The notes below the pieces were generated by a model that did not search any database, had not been told where the DNA came from, and worked only from the letters and a program-made list of their open reading frames with translations. The position numbers and the translations under genes are program-made. Shown in pieces: positions 18,552 through 27,017 of a stretch of DNA of 64,000 nt. Source of the stretch: CALFCX01 sp041650595 (GTDB lineage: Bacteria; Margulisbacteria; WOR-1; JAKLHX01); contig JBAZKW010000008.1 of assembly GCA_041650595.1 (NCBI GenBank), forward strand, positions 15,842-79,841, in the 5' to 3' direction. How positions within the stretch are numbered: the first letter of the stretch is position 1; each line of letters opens with the position of its first letter.

Positions 18552-21356
18552 ATGGCAGTGGAAGCGACATCTAAATCACAATCATCAACAAATACGACAT
18601 CTAGTGCTTCGGTGCCTGCTCCTGTTAAAACTGCACTTCAAAATGCTGCAACAGCCGTAAAAGACTCAAAAGACTATAATAAAGCTGGACAAACGACAGC
18701 TTCACAAAATCCTCCTTCACAGACATCTGCTCCGCAGACTAATGCGGCAGCAGCGGCAACTGCCGGGACTCAAAACACTACACCGCCGGCTGTTCAAGCG
18801 CAGGCATCTCAAACGCCGGCTAACGCGCAGACGCAAGACGATAAACGCAAGGATATCGTTACCGATGTTTTACAGAGATACTCAAATTATGTAAAACAGG
18901 ATGGTCCTTTACAACATCTCTCATTTACAAAAGAATTTGATCAGCTTCCTCAGACCGAGAAGAACAGGATAATGAGGGACATAGCCAAGACATCGGGAGT
19001 GCAGTCTCCGGATGAAGCCAAATCGTTAATTGAACAAAAAGCAACATCTCAGCAGCTTCTTAGCATGTTCCAGCTGGATGATAATTATTGGCAGCAATCA
19101 AGACTGACAGGTGATCCTAAAAAAGATAATACAACTGTTTCTCAATTCCAGCAAAGACAGCAGTTCACTGATGAATTAAGGGGTCAAATAAGCAATGATC
19201 CTTCTTCTCTTACTATAAAAGACGCTCTAAAAGGGAGGGAAAATGATCCAAGATATAAAGACTGGCTGGGTTGTTATCAGGTGTTCTCCACAGATATGAG
19301 GACTTCAGGTTCTGGCATACCATCCAAGCTTACGAGACAGGCCGGTATCGTGGTGGATTTTGCATTGAACGGGCCGGCTTATTCCAATCAAGATACCGGG
19401 CATATGCTTGACTCAGATAAGATGAAGGGAAAGACCACAGGGGATTATTGGGAAAGAACAGCAGCTCTTTACGAAAATTTCGGCCAGAGAGACAATGCAA
19501 AAGACATATTCAAAGGAATGCTCTCTGTTAGCTATTTTGCGGCTACACAAAGCCTGGCTGCAAAAATCGGCATACCGGAAACATCACAACAGTTCCAGCA
19601 AAAAAAACAGGAACTTTCCTGTTCACTTCAAAAAGCAGGACTTGATCCCAAACTTGCAACTGATTCAGCAGTCAAGATCGAGTGTTACAGGGATACTCTA
19701 AGACAGGATGTCTCAAGTGAAAAAAGAGGGCAATACGAGCAAATGGTGCAGAAGCATCGTGATGAGATCATGCAAAACATAGAAAAGAACAATCCGGCGC
19801 TTGCCCAGCAACCAGAGCGACTGGAGCTGGTAACAAATAAAGCGATACAGGATAATGTAAATGCTATGGTCAATGCAGAGGCAGACAGCCGGTTCTATAA
19901 GAGCCTTGATCAGGAAATGCCGGCAGTAATGGAAGGCAGAAGCGGGTTCGAAAAGAAAATATGGAACTATTATAAAGATGCTTATGATCCTCTTAATGAA
20001 TTCTTTAATATGTCAAATGAGAACAAAGAGATGGTAATAAAAGAAGCTGCCGTGAACGGAGCAATGCTGGCTGTCAGCGGAGGAACTGCAAATATAGTAT
20101 CTGCAGGGTTGTCTGCCGGCGCAAAGACAGTCATTGGAAGATTTGCCGTACAGTCGGCAAGGGCAGGACTGGCTGTGAATACTTTGACCAACGAAGTCGT
20201 GGCAACAGGCATTTCGGGCAATGCTCTTTTAGCTGCAGGTAAAGTCGGGCTTTTCGGGGTGAGAAGTGTCGCTATGACCGAAGCAAATATGATGATACAG
20301 ATGCCTTTCATAGGGGTTAATAATGCTATGGAAAATATTGGCAACCAGCTTATGTTCAATACCGTTACATGCGGGCTTATGAGCGGACTGGGTTATGCTA
20401 ATAATGTTCTTTCGTCCGGAGCTTCAAAATTGGTTTCCGGTGCCACCGGCAAGGCTGCCGTAAACACAGGGGTAAAAGCATTTTCGGTCGCTTCTGAAGC
20501 GGCTGCGATCGCGGGGGTAGAAGCGGTTAGAAGCGGAGCGCCGAAAAACTGGGATGAATTCTCAAATCTTTACGGAAAAGCTCTTTTGTCATCCATTTCG
20601 CTGAGGGCTGGAAGAGCGGCGACAAACAGGGTGGCAGAAGATCTCAAGGCTGTTTATACGGCACCGGATATTGCAAAAATGAGACAGGATATGATGAAGG
20701 CTATAGGTTCGGTTCCCTCTGTTACGGTTTCAAGACCAAACACTACCGAAGCGACTCAGCAAACGATGAGATATGCACATATCGGATATATCCCCGCGGA
20801 CAAACAGCTTGCAGATGGGTTTAAGGATGGCGGCATGAAAAGCATTGTAGGTTCTAACGGTTCTGTCACTAGCAATCGGGAAGTTATTGTAGTTGACAGG
20901 AGCAGGGATCCTGTTCTAAGAGAGACAATAAAGACAGCAATAGAAAAATTCGGTGCTCAGCCGGATCAGCAGAAAGCGCAATCTTTGGTCCGATATGTCA
21001 GGGATCTGATGAATTGTGATGAAAAGACGACCAAAGCGTTTACTGATCAGAGGATAAATCAGGAGGTTTTGTTGGGGGATTTTATCCAGAACGGGGTGGG
21101 GGTTTGCAGGCATGCGAATACCTTGTACAAAGTGCTTGCTGATGCCGTTAATTTGCCGACCGAAATGTGGAAAGGCAACGACCGGGGAGGTCCTGTTCCC
21201 AGGCATGCATATAATTTTTCTCAGATAAATGGGGAAATACATCTAGTTGATCCGGGGCAGAACAGAATTCTCGCTCCTGGACAATATGCTCAGCCGCCGT
21301 CTGACTTTGCACCTTATCTTCAGCACAATGAAAACGGATATGAGTCGGGCTGGTAG
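18552..21356 (+). CDS. Transglutaminase-like large protein with hydrophobic central region (class A promoter)
   Basis: About 934 residues; the ATG at 18552 follows AGAGGA and is preferred to an upstream TTG. Residues 1-110 are Ser/Thr/Gln/Ala-rich and disordered, with no signal peptide. Residues ~495-680 are long, Ala/Gly-rich and hydrophobic, like membrane-inserting domains. The C-terminus carries GVGVCRHAN (Cys ~851), RHAYNF (His ~884) and HLVDPG (Asp ~898), the Cys-His-Asp order of transglutaminase-like/EDR1-type thiol enzymes. The chemistry (protease, transglutaminase or deamidase) cannot be told. The arrangement of disordered N-terminus, membrane-active middle and enzyme tail resembles secreted toxins or effectors; that is inference. 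Confidence 0.75.
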   Translation: MAVEATSKSQSSTNTTSSASVPAPVKTALQNAATAVKDSKDYNKAGQTTASQNPPSQTSAPQTNAAAAATAGTQNTTPPAVQAQASQTPANAQTQDDKRKDIVTDVLQRYSNYVKQDGPLQHLSFTKEFDQLPQTEKNRIMRDIAKTSGVQSPDEAKSLIEQKATSQQLLSMFQLDDNYWQQSRLTGDPKKDNTTVSQFQQRQQFTDELRGQISNDPSSLTIKDALKGRENDPRYKDWLGCYQVFSTDMRTSGSGIPSKLTRQAGIVVDFALNGPAYSNQDTGHMLDSDKMKGKTTGDYWERTAALYENFGQRDNAKDIFKGMLSVSYFAATQSLAAKIGIPETSQQFQQKKQELSCSLQKAGLDPKLATDSAVKIECYRDTLRQDVSSEKRGQYEQMVQKHRDEIMQNIEKNNPALAQQPERLELVTNKAIQDNVNAMVNAEADSRFYKSLDQEMPAVMEGRSGFEKKIWNYYKDAYDPLNEFFNMSNENKEMVIKEAAVNGAMLAVSGGTANIVSAGLSAGAKTVIGRFAVQSARAGLAVNTLTNEVVATGISGNALLAAGKVGLFGVRSVAMTEANMMIQMPFIGVNNAMENIGNQLMFNTVTCGLMSGLGYANNVLSSGASKLVSGATGKAAVNTGVKAFSVASEAAAIAGVEAVRSGAPKNWDEFSNLYGKALLSSISLRAGRAATNRVAEDLKAVYTAPDIAKMRQDMMKAIGSVPSVTVSRPNTTEATQQTMRYAHIGYIPADKQLADGFKDGGMKSIVGSNGSVTSNREVIVVDRSRDPVLRETIKTAIEKFGAQPDQQKAQSLVRYVRDLMNCDEKTTKAFTDQRINQEVLLGDFIQNGVGVCRHANTLYKVLADAVNLPTEMWKGNDRGGPVPRHAYNFSQINGEIHLVDPGQNRILAPGQYAQPPSDFAPYLQHNENGYESGW

Positions 21357-21423
21357 TAATTGTTGTTTGACCCTGATATTGTCTTTTGTGATCAAATATT
21401 CTTCCAGAATCTTCTCTAAATGC

Positions 21424-21453
21424 TGAAATTTCTTCACTCTTCCCTCGATAGAT
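21424..21453 (+). promoter_or_regulatory. Class B sigma-28-like promoter of the 200-aa gene
   Basis: TGAAATTT (21424-21431), 14 bp, CGATAGAT (21446-21453), 30 bp before the ATG. Confidence 0.6.
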
Positions 21454-21483
21454 ATATAGAACACATAAAGAAAGGCGTAAGTT

Positions 21484-22086
21484 ATGCGGATAGCAACTGT
21501 TTTTATGCGGTCGATAAATCTGGTGCGAAGCGCTCAGATAAGGATGCAAAGCCCTTATACAAGCGGCTGGGGACTGGCAAGACTGTCACTTAAAGCTACT
21601 ACCCCTGCAATGAAACAAGATGTCTACCATAACATAAGGGACAGAATAACTTCCGGAACGATCGATATGGCTTCTTTATACAATTTTGACAGGACAATTC
21701 TTAAGGAAGCGTTTGTAAGAGCTTCTGTCCCGTCCCTTGCCAAGCTTGTTGCAACGGCCACGCCCGGGAGGTTTGAGTTTACATTCAAAGGGAAAGGAAT
21801 TGATGAAATTGAAATGATAGACCTGAGCGGTAAAGCGAAACTGGTAAAGTGTTATTACGAAAAAGAATGCACAAAAAAAGATACTGCTTATAACATACTG
21901 TTTTTTATCTGGATGCGGGAAACTTTAGGTAGAGACAAATGGAACGGCATCCTGGCTGCGATAAAAAAACCGGAAAAACTCCTGGTAGATAGCCTGACAG
22001 ATCTGGAAGGAAAGCTTATTGAAATACACGAGCGGTTAATAAAAAAATATCCTCTTCCAACTAAGCATGATATTGGCATCGCATAG
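21484..22086 (+). CDS. Unknown 200-aa protein with Arg-rich N-terminus (class B promoter)
   Basis: No family recognised. The N-terminus (MRIATVFMRSINLVRSAQIR) has Arg and hydrophobic residues and no acidic residue, unlike a Sec signal. The remainder is mixed alpha/beta with a short Cys-containing patch (CYYEKECTKKD, ~119-129) and a helical C-terminus. It starts a cassette of four small rightward genes (to 23360) but the second gene has its own class B promoter. AAAGG precedes the ATG. The N-terminus loosely fits the hydrophobic-x-(R/Q/K/T)-(I/V)-x-(I/M) motif of the 60-64 kb operon. Confidence 0.7.
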   Translation: MRIATVFMRSINLVRSAQIRMQSPYTSGWGLARLSLKATTPAMKQDVYHNIRDRITSGTIDMASLYNFDRTILKEAFVRASVPSLAKLVATATPGRFEFTFKGKGIDEIEMIDLSGKAKLVKCYYEKECTKKDTAYNILFFIWMRETLGRDKWNGILAAIKKPEKLLVDSLTDLEGKLIEIHERLIKKYPLPTKHDIGIA

Positions 22087-22097
22087 CAAAAAATAAG

Positions 22098-22127
22098 TGA
22101 AATCTGCGCAAATTTGTATCGATATAT
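22098..22127 (+). promoter_or_regulatory. Class B sigma-28-like promoter of the 202-aa gene
   Basis: TGAAATCT (22098-22105), 14 bp, CGATATAT (22120-22127), 29 bp before the ATG and upstream of a strong AAAAGGAGA ribosome site. Confidence 0.6.
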
Positions 22128-22156
22128 AAACAGACAAAATTAAAAGGAGAATTTAT

Positions 22157-22765
22157 ATGAGAACATTGGTAACCGCTCCCGAGATGTTTTCCGTATTACG
22201 TCCGGAAATGGTTAAAACCTTCGGAGTATTCCTGCCGAGGCCGGTGCCTTTGGCAAGAGGCGCCCGAGCGTGGGAAACGACCAGATTGAGGGCAACACAA
22301 TGTTTTGTTCCCGCCAAGGTTGGAGTGGAACTGCCTGCAACAGAGGAAAAACTACGAGATTTCTATGGTAGAGTCGGCGCGCCTCACGATAAAACAGTTA
22401 ACCTTGAAGTAACAGTTGATGAAATGGGAAAGTGGATGCCGGACATATTTAAGCCTCACAATTATGCTCTTCTTCCTGGAAGCTCTATTGAATTTGGAAG
22501 TGCCATATATGGACGCACGCCAATAGGGTATTATAGGGATGCAAAAAAAGCTCTCCAAGTAAAGCTCGATTCAATTAGCGATCATTTATATACGATAAGC
22601 ACTTTAGAAGCACCCGGGGGCATTTTGCTGGCGCTTTTTCAGCTTGGTTTGATCAACGATGATGATCACCATCTTGATGCGGGCCAGGGTTATTGGCCGA
22701 TGCAACTTATGATTTTGGCCAACGACGAACCCGAACCTCAAGAACCTAAGAGAGGTGAGGACTAG
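22157..22765 (+). CDS. Unknown 202-aa protein (class B promoter)
   Basis: No family recognised. The first ~50 residues are rich in Arg, Pro and hydrophobics (SVLRPEM, FLPRPVPLARGARAW), without a Sec signal peptide. The middle is alpha/beta, and the C-terminus is acidic with NDDDHH and EPEPQEPKRGED. A strong ribosome site AAAAGGAGA supports the start. The next gene begins 10 bp after the stop, so a three-gene operon 22157-23360 is likely. Confidence 0.65.
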   Translation: MRTLVTAPEMFSVLRPEMVKTFGVFLPRPVPLARGARAWETTRLRATQCFVPAKVGVELPATEEKLRDFYGRVGAPHDKTVNLEVTVDEMGKWMPDIFKPHNYALLPGSSIEFGSAIYGRTPIGYYRDAKKALQVKLDSISDHLYTISTLEAPGGILLALFQLGLINDDDHHLDAGQGYWPMQLMILANDEPEPQEPKRGED

Positions 22766-22775
22766 GGGTCACTAA

Positions 22776-23087
22776 ATGGGAAGGACTCTCGCATCGGCAA
22801 GAGCGGATCTTCAAGTGCTTTTGCATCACGGACCTGAGGATTATTTTGAACATAATTTATTGGAAAAAGCCAATATACCCAATTTAACCTGCATAGCATA
22901 TAAAACAGTCCCTCTGTCCGAAGGTTTTTCTATTGCCGGATGGGGAAGTATTCCTCCGTTAAATTCAAGCGGAGCTGAAAAGGCGGTCACCGCTAATAAT
23001 ATAGTCGCAGTATCACATAATGCCGCATATGGATATATAGACCTTTGGGATTCTTCACATTACGGGATCAAAGAAGTCTTGGCCTAG
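22776..23087 (+). CDS. Unknown 103-aa protein
   Basis: A small open frame between two others with 10-bp and 3-bp gaps. It has no signal peptide or membrane helix. It contains LLHHGPEDYFEHNLLEKANI and a neutral, Ser/Ala-rich middle. No family recognised; support is its operon position and lack of a better overlapping frame. AGAGGTGAGG near the previous stop could be its ribosome site. Confidence 0.5.
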   Translation: MGRTLASARADLQVLLHHGPEDYFEHNLLEKANIPNLTCIAYKTVPLSEGFSIAGWGSIPPLNSSGAEKAVTANNIVAVSHNAAYGYIDLWDSSHYGIKEVLA

Positions 23088-23090
23088 ATA

Positions 23091-23360
23091 ATGGAACATG
23101 TTCCCCTTGTCCATTTCTTCGGAGATGAGACTGATTACGTTTTGGGCTCGGTCATGAAGGCAAGAGGATTGACGATCGATGTTATCGAAGGGGAAACCGT
23201 TACAACCAATCCCGGAACAAATATAGTCCTGGTCGATCTTGGATTGCTTGAGCAGCTGAGAGATAGCGGCGAACTAACTCGTGAAACCGCTAAATCAGCG
23301 TTTGAACTATTTAAACCTGACTACGGTACTTGGCTGACAGAATTTTCAGCCGGCGGGTGA
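23091..23360 (+). CDS. Unknown 89-aa protein
   Basis: Last gene of the small cassette, 3 bp after its neighbour and 12 bp from the convergent guaB3 stop. Visible is a Rossmann- or receiver-like alternation (VPLVHFFGDE, then NIVLVDLGLLEQLRDSG), but it is too short and lacks a full receiver-domain pattern. No function is assigned. Confidence 0.5.
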   Translation: MEHVPLVHFFGDETDYVLGSVMKARGLTIDVIEGETVTTNPGTNIVLVDLGLLEQLRDSGELTRETAKSAFELFKPDYGTWLTEFSAGG

Positions 23361-23372
23361 TGGGAACCTACT

Positions 23373-24533
23373 TTATTTATACATCCCCAGCTGTTGCGCC
23401 TTTTGAAAGACCTTTCCTTCAGTGAGCAGGGAAGGGGCGATGACGATCTCGACCTTCTGCATTTCTTTTATTGTTTCGGCGCCTAGCGTTCCCATCGAAG
23501 TTTTTATCGCACCGACAAAGTTCTGAGATCCGTCGTCAAATTTTGCAGGACCAAGCAATATTTCTTTTAAAGTGCCGATCGTCCCGACTTTTATCCTGGT
23601 GCCTCTCGGGAGCGTTGCATTCGGTGTCGCCATTCCCCAGTGAAAACCTCTGCCCGGTGCTTCTTTTGCTTTTGCAAGAGGAGAGCCAATCATCACCGCA
23701 TCGGCGCCGCAGGCTATGGCTTTGCAAATATCTCCGCTGACGACCATCCCGCCGTCGGCAATAACAGAAACATATTTTCCTGATTTTTTAAAATGAGCGT
23801 CGCGGGCGGCGGCGCAGTCTACTATCGAGGTAGCCATCGGGACCCCGATACCCAATACTCCGCGCGATGTACAGGCCGCTCCCGGACCTATGCCTACCAA
23901 TATCGCGGCGACACCTGTTTCCATCAAAGAAATCGCTACATCATAAGTTACGCAGTTCCCGACGACCACTGGAATTTTCATGCTCTTGCAGAACTTTACA
24001 AGGTTAAGCGATTTAAAGTTTTTGGATTTGTGAACGGTCGATACAACGGTTGCCTGGATGACTATCATATCGGCTCCGGCCTTTTCCACGATCGGGCCGA
24101 ACTCTTCGGCTGATTGCGGCGTTACGGAGATCGCGGCAATACCTTTCTTGGCTTTGATCTGCTTGATCCTTTTTTCAAGAAGCTCCGGTTTGACGGCCTC
24201 CGTATATATCTTTTGCATAAGTTGGACATATTCTTCACGGGATGCCGCGGCTATCTTGTCGAGGATCGCGTCCGCGTCTTCGTATCTTGTCTGGATTCCT
24301 TGCAGATTAATCACACCAAGACCGCCGTATTGGCTCATGAGAGCCGCGGTCGTCGGATCAACGACGGAGTCCATTGCCGAGGCGATTATGGGAGCGGTTA
24401 TTTTTATTCCGCCGATCTCGGTCGACGTGTCCACATCCTCCGGATCGATCGTCCTTATTGACTGTACCAGCGCGATCTCATCAAAACCGTAAGCTCTTCT
24501 TACTTTTTTTCCCTTACCCAATTCTATTTCCAT
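23373..24533 (-). CDS. IMP dehydrogenase-related protein, GuaB3 type without CBS domains
   Basis: 386 residues, a TIM-barrel without the CBS pair that sits in canonical GuaB (about 490 aa). The catalytic loop GPGAACTSRGVLGIGVP has the active-site Cys. The flap region LPRGTRIKVG and the ending MQKVEIVIAPSLLTEGKVFQKAQQLGM are typical of the GuaB3 family of actinobacteria and cyanobacteria. A cyanobacterial GuaB3 has been reported to have IMP dehydrogenase activity; with guaA in the window this fits XMP supply, but GMP reductase activity is an alternative. AAAGGA precedes the ATG. It follows the zinc-finger gene by 32 bp. Confidence 0.88.
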   Translation of the reverse strand: MEIELGKGKKVRRAYGFDEIALVQSIRTIDPEDVDTSTEIGGIKITAPIIASAMDSVVDPTTAALMSQYGGLGVINLQGIQTRYEDADAILDKIAAASREEYVQLMQKIYTEAVKPELLEKRIKQIKAKKGIAAISVTPQSAEEFGPIVEKAGADMIVIQATVVSTVHKSKNFKSLNLVKFCKSMKIPVVVGNCVTYDVAISLMETGVAAILVGIGPGAACTSRGVLGIGVPMATSIVDCAAARDAHFKKSGKYVSVIADGGMVVSGDICKAIACGADAVMIGSPLAKAKEAPGRGFHWGMATPNATLPRGTRIKVGTIGTLKEILLGPAKFDDGSQNFVGAIKTSMGTLGAETIKEMQKVEIVIAPSLLTEGKVFQKAQQLGMYK

Positions 24534-24565
24534 CCAAATGTCCTTTCATTTCAAAAAACCGGACG

Positions 24566-24838
24566 CTAACCGTTGAGTTGTTCTTTGGGCGGCTTGCCTG
24601 ACATCTCTTTTTCTACATAAACCGCTATCATTCTTTCAAGCTCTTCTATCACCGGTTTTGGTATCCATATCTCGCCGCACTCCGAGCAGACAAAAGCCGG
24701 CACGTCTTCTATGACGTAAAGCTTTTCTTCTTCGTAGTGGTCAAGCGATACTTTGTCAAAAAAAAGTTTACCCCCGCATGCGTTGCACATACCGGGGTTT
24801 AGGTCTTCAAAGTCGTTCCTGGAATTGTCGTTTACCAT
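24566..24838 (-). CDS. YgiT-type zinc-finger protein
   Basis: 90 residues from the ATG at 24838 (a TTG one codon upstream is possible). Two CxxC pairs, CNACGG and CSECGE, about 40 residues apart make a zinc knuckle like the N-terminal domain of MqsA/YgiT, followed by a basic helical tail; the DNA-binding HTH of MqsA is missing. Such proteins often pair with small toxins, but no toxin-like frame lies on either side. It is first in a two-gene unit with guaB3. Confidence 0.75.
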   Translation of the reverse strand: MVNDNSRNDFEDLNPGMCNACGGKLFFDKVSLDHYEEEKLYVIEDVPAFVCSECGEIWIPKPVIEELERMIAVYVEKEMSGKPPKEQLNG

Positions 24839-24851
24839 CAATTTGAAACTA

Positions 24852-24902
24852 ATTATACCGCAACTTCATCGGCTTGACAAGAACAGGGTTGCAAGATAGA
24901 AT
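24852..24902. promoter_or_regulatory. Back-to-back promoters sharing one -35 element
   Basis: The palindromic core CTTGACAAG (24873-24881) serves both strands. Rightward: TTGACA (24874-24879), 17 bp, TAGAAT (24897-24902), for the VWA lipoprotein with a ~43-nt leader. Leftward: TTGTCA (24880-24875), 17 bp, TATAAT (24857-24852), 13 bp before the zinc-finger ATG. The two -35 hexamers overlap by 5 bp, so simultaneous occupancy is unlikely. Confidence 0.7.
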
Positions 24903-24951
24903 TGTGTTTGCGATTGATACAATTTTTTTCTAGAAAGGCGGGTGAAAATAA

Positions 24952-26103
24952 ATGAAGAAGAGTTTATTTCTTGTATTGTTTGCGGGCATAACGGTGCTTT
25001 TGCTGTCGCTGGCGGCGTTGACAGGGTGCAGTACAACTTCGTCCACAAGCGCTGCTCCGGGACTTTTAACTACCCCTGAAGCAGTCCTTTCCGGGACTGC
25101 CGTTGTCTCAGGCAGCACGGTTTCCGTAAAGCTCAATGCAATATTGATCAGTGGTGAAGCTATTACCGGACTCACAGGGTCAAGATTTAAAGTTTATGCC
25201 GGGACATCCTCGTCTGAGGTAACCGGTTTCAGCGAACTCAGTGCTACTGTTTCTGTGCCCACAACTTCCAAAATTGATATGGTATTTATTTTGGATAATA
25301 CCGGCAGTATGGCCGGCAGAATAAGTAGTGTAAAAGACAGCATTGTTGCATTTACATCTTCTCTTGAAGCGGGCGGAGCTGACGTAAATTTCGGGGTAGT
25401 TTCATTTGGTGATGACCTTACCGAGCAGGCTACTCTTGAGCTTCCGGCAACTGCGACAGAGGTTAAAGACTGGTTAGATGCATTACCAGGGGAATCTGGA
25501 GGAGACGCTGCGGAAAACCCGCTTGATTCTCTTATGGTCGCGTATAATGATTTTACCTGGAGGTCTGATGCACAGAAAGTATTCGTATTGATAACGGATG
25601 TTTACTGTCATCAAGTCGCAGATGGAACATCGTATACTGCAAGAACAGTAGTATCAGTTGAATCTGCATTAGCTGGCAACGCCTTAGTATATGTAGTCAG
25701 CCCAAAATATACTTATGACGTAGATCCTTATGGCGATACCAGATGGCTGGCTGACGGATACGGTGCTTTCGATGGTGTTGATTCGACAACTTATGGGGTT
25801 ACAAGGCCTCATATAGGGACCGGAGGCAAATGGATAGAGCTGGAATCTTCAGGAGACATAGACCTGAATACTCTCGGCATATCGACCTCGGTCACAAAAG
25901 GATATACTTTGGCTTTCTCTTACACGGTAAGCGGGAGCACATTGTACATCCATGTTCTGGTTGACACTGACGGAGACGGTGTGTATGATTGCGACGGGTT
26001 AATAACCTTGTCGATATCGACAGCCGGAGCCGGTAAGTGGATGCCAAACGGTCAGTTGGCAAATCCTGCTCTTGGTGTAGTCAAGGGAGGATCGAACAAC
26101 TAA
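24952..26103 (+). CDS. Lipoprotein with von Willebrand factor A domain
   Basis: 383 residues beginning with a lipoprotein signal; the lipobox LTGC places the lipidated Cys at about residue 25. After a Ser/Thr-rich linker and a beta-rich domain (~30-100), a VWA domain starts at DMVFILDNTGSM, where the MIDAS DxSxS is DNTGS, a common Thr-containing variant. A C-terminal segment carries a calcium-type loop DTDGDGVYDCDG. It is probably anchored in an envelope membrane and binds proteins through a metal. GAAAGGCGGG precedes the start. A terminator follows, so it is a single-gene unit. Confidence 0.88.
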   Translation: MKKSLFLVLFAGITVLLLSLAALTGCSTTSSTSAAPGLLTTPEAVLSGTAVVSGSTVSVKLNAILISGEAITGLTGSRFKVYAGTSSSEVTGFSELSATVSVPTTSKIDMVFILDNTGSMAGRISSVKDSIVAFTSSLEAGGADVNFGVVSFGDDLTEQATLELPATATEVKDWLDALPGESGGDAAENPLDSLMVAYNDFTWRSDAQKVFVLITDVYCHQVADGTSYTARTVVSVESALAGNALVYVVSPKYTYDVDPYGDTRWLADGYGAFDGVDSTTYGVTRPHIGTGGKWIELESSGDIDLNTLGISTSVTKGYTLAFSYTVSGSTLYIHVLVDTDGDGVYDCDGLITLSISTAGAGKWMPNGQLANPALGVVKGGSNN

Positions 26104-26134
26104 CGTTTAGTTTTTTTATTCCAATAAGATCAGG

Positions 26135-26166
26135 GGGCGCCGAAAGGCGCCCTTTGGTTTTTTGTA
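26135..26166 (+). terminator. Rho-independent terminator of the VWA lipoprotein gene
   Basis: Stem GGGCGCC / GGCGCCC with a GAAA tetraloop (26135-26152), followed by TTTGGTTTTTT. Confidence 0.88.
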
Positions 26167-26172
26167 TGACAG

Positions 26173-26248
26173 GTAGCGGTTCCGCATGCGGAACCGCTAC
26201 GTTGTTTTTACGAGGATATTGTTGATGCCGCGCATGCGCGGCATCAAC
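26173..26248. repeat. Two REP-type palindromes upstream of the RAYT gene
   Basis: Two perfect 28-bp palindromes (26173-26200 and 26221-26248). Both are centred on CGCATGCG; the second has GTTGATGCC...GGCATCAAC arms like the copies at tmk and within the RAYT gene. They lie just downstream of a terminator. REP elements are mobilised by RAYT proteins encoded nearby. Confidence 0.85.
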
Positions 26249-26376
26249 AGGCGGGACAGACGGGACAACGACGATTTGGGTTAATTCGCGAACGTTAATA
26301 TACGCAATCCCTACTTTTTATTCCTTTTATTCCCAAACGGCGGGAATATTGCTCGTAGCCGATGGGGCAATAAAAC

Positions 26377-26967
26377 ATGGTCTTATTCAGAAATCAATAT
26401 TTAACCAAGCCCCCACGTTTGGTGGGTTGGGATTATTCAAATTTTGGATTATATTTTGTGACAATGTGCACCAAAGAAAAAATGCGGTATTTTGGCAAAA
26501 TTACAAACGGTCAAATGAATTTGTCTGACATGGGCAAAATTGCTGAACAATGTTGGCTGGATATCAAAAAACATTCAAATGGGATACGTTTGGACGAATT
26601 CATCATAATGCCGGACCGTATTCACGGAATTATACAAATTGTTCGGATCGGTAACGTAAACGATAATAATTCCGTTGGGAATGACAATATTATCGGAAAC
26701 GATGGTAGATGCGCCGCATGCGGCGCATCTACCAAATCGAACGGGGATACCGTCGCCGTTGATGCCGCGCATGCGCTGCATCAACAACGTGGATCGTCGT
26801 TGGGAACGATTGTTAATTCATATAAATCCGCGGTAACGAATCGTTGCCATAAAAATGGATATAAATTCGGATGGCAACGCAATTATTTTGACAGGATAAT
26901 CAGGAATGACAGCGAATTGGATCGGATAAGACAGTATATTGCCGATAACCCAAAGAATTCCAAATAA
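26377..26967 (+). CDS. REP-associated tyrosine transposase (RAYT), probably inactive
   Basis: Y1 HUH-type TnpA-REP relative, 196 residues. Family landmarks are PPRLVGWDYSNFGLYFVTMCT, the region normally IMPNHIHGII, SYKSAVTN, and WQRNYFDRIIRNDSELDRIRQYI with the nucleophilic Tyr region. The HUH motif reads PDRIH, so the first catalytic His is Arg; a second usual His after the NYY/F D is also Arg. Two palindromes are inserted in frame between the HUH and Tyr halves (residues ~108-140). The start is uncertain; no ribosome site is seen. It is likely a decaying resident element, unless the Arg variant is functional. Confidence 0.85.
   Translation: MVLFRNQYLTKPPRLVGWDYSNFGLYFVTMCTKEKMRYFGKITNGQMNLSDMGKIAEQCWLDIKKHSNGIRLDEFIIMPDRIHGIIQIVRIGNVNDNNSVGNDNIIGNDGRCAACGASTKSNGDTVAVDAAHALHQQRGSSLGTIVNSYKSAVTNRCHKNGYKFGWQRNYFDRIIRNDSELDRIRQYIADNPKNSK
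26704..26785. repeat. Two REP-type palindromes inside the RAYT coding sequence
   Basis: 26704-26733 is a perfect 30-bp palindrome with GGTAGATGCG arms. 26758-26785 is a 28-bp palindrome with one mismatched pair (26766/26777). Both have the CGCATGCG core and keep the reading frame, translating as GRCAACGAST and VDAAHALHQQ. Confidence 0.88.
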
Positions 26968-26972
26968 TTAGT

Positions 26973-27002
26973 CGTTGATTCTCCGCATGCGGAGAATCAA
27001 CG
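26973..27002. repeat. REP-type palindrome downstream of the RAYT gene
   Basis: Perfect 30-bp palindrome CGTTGATTCTCCGCA and its reverse complement, five bp after the RAYT stop codon. Together with the upstream pair it brackets the gene. Confidence 0.85.
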
Positions 27003-27017
27003 CGGATCATCAACAAT

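Noticed and set aside
24566..24838. MqsR/MqsA-type toxin-antitoxin pair
   Set aside because: Only the zinc-finger half is present; no HTH and no toxin-like frame next to it.
26221..27002. CRISPR-like spacing of palindromes
   Set aside because: Palindromes differ in arms and spacing and flank or lie in a RAYT gene; no unit repeats with spacers.
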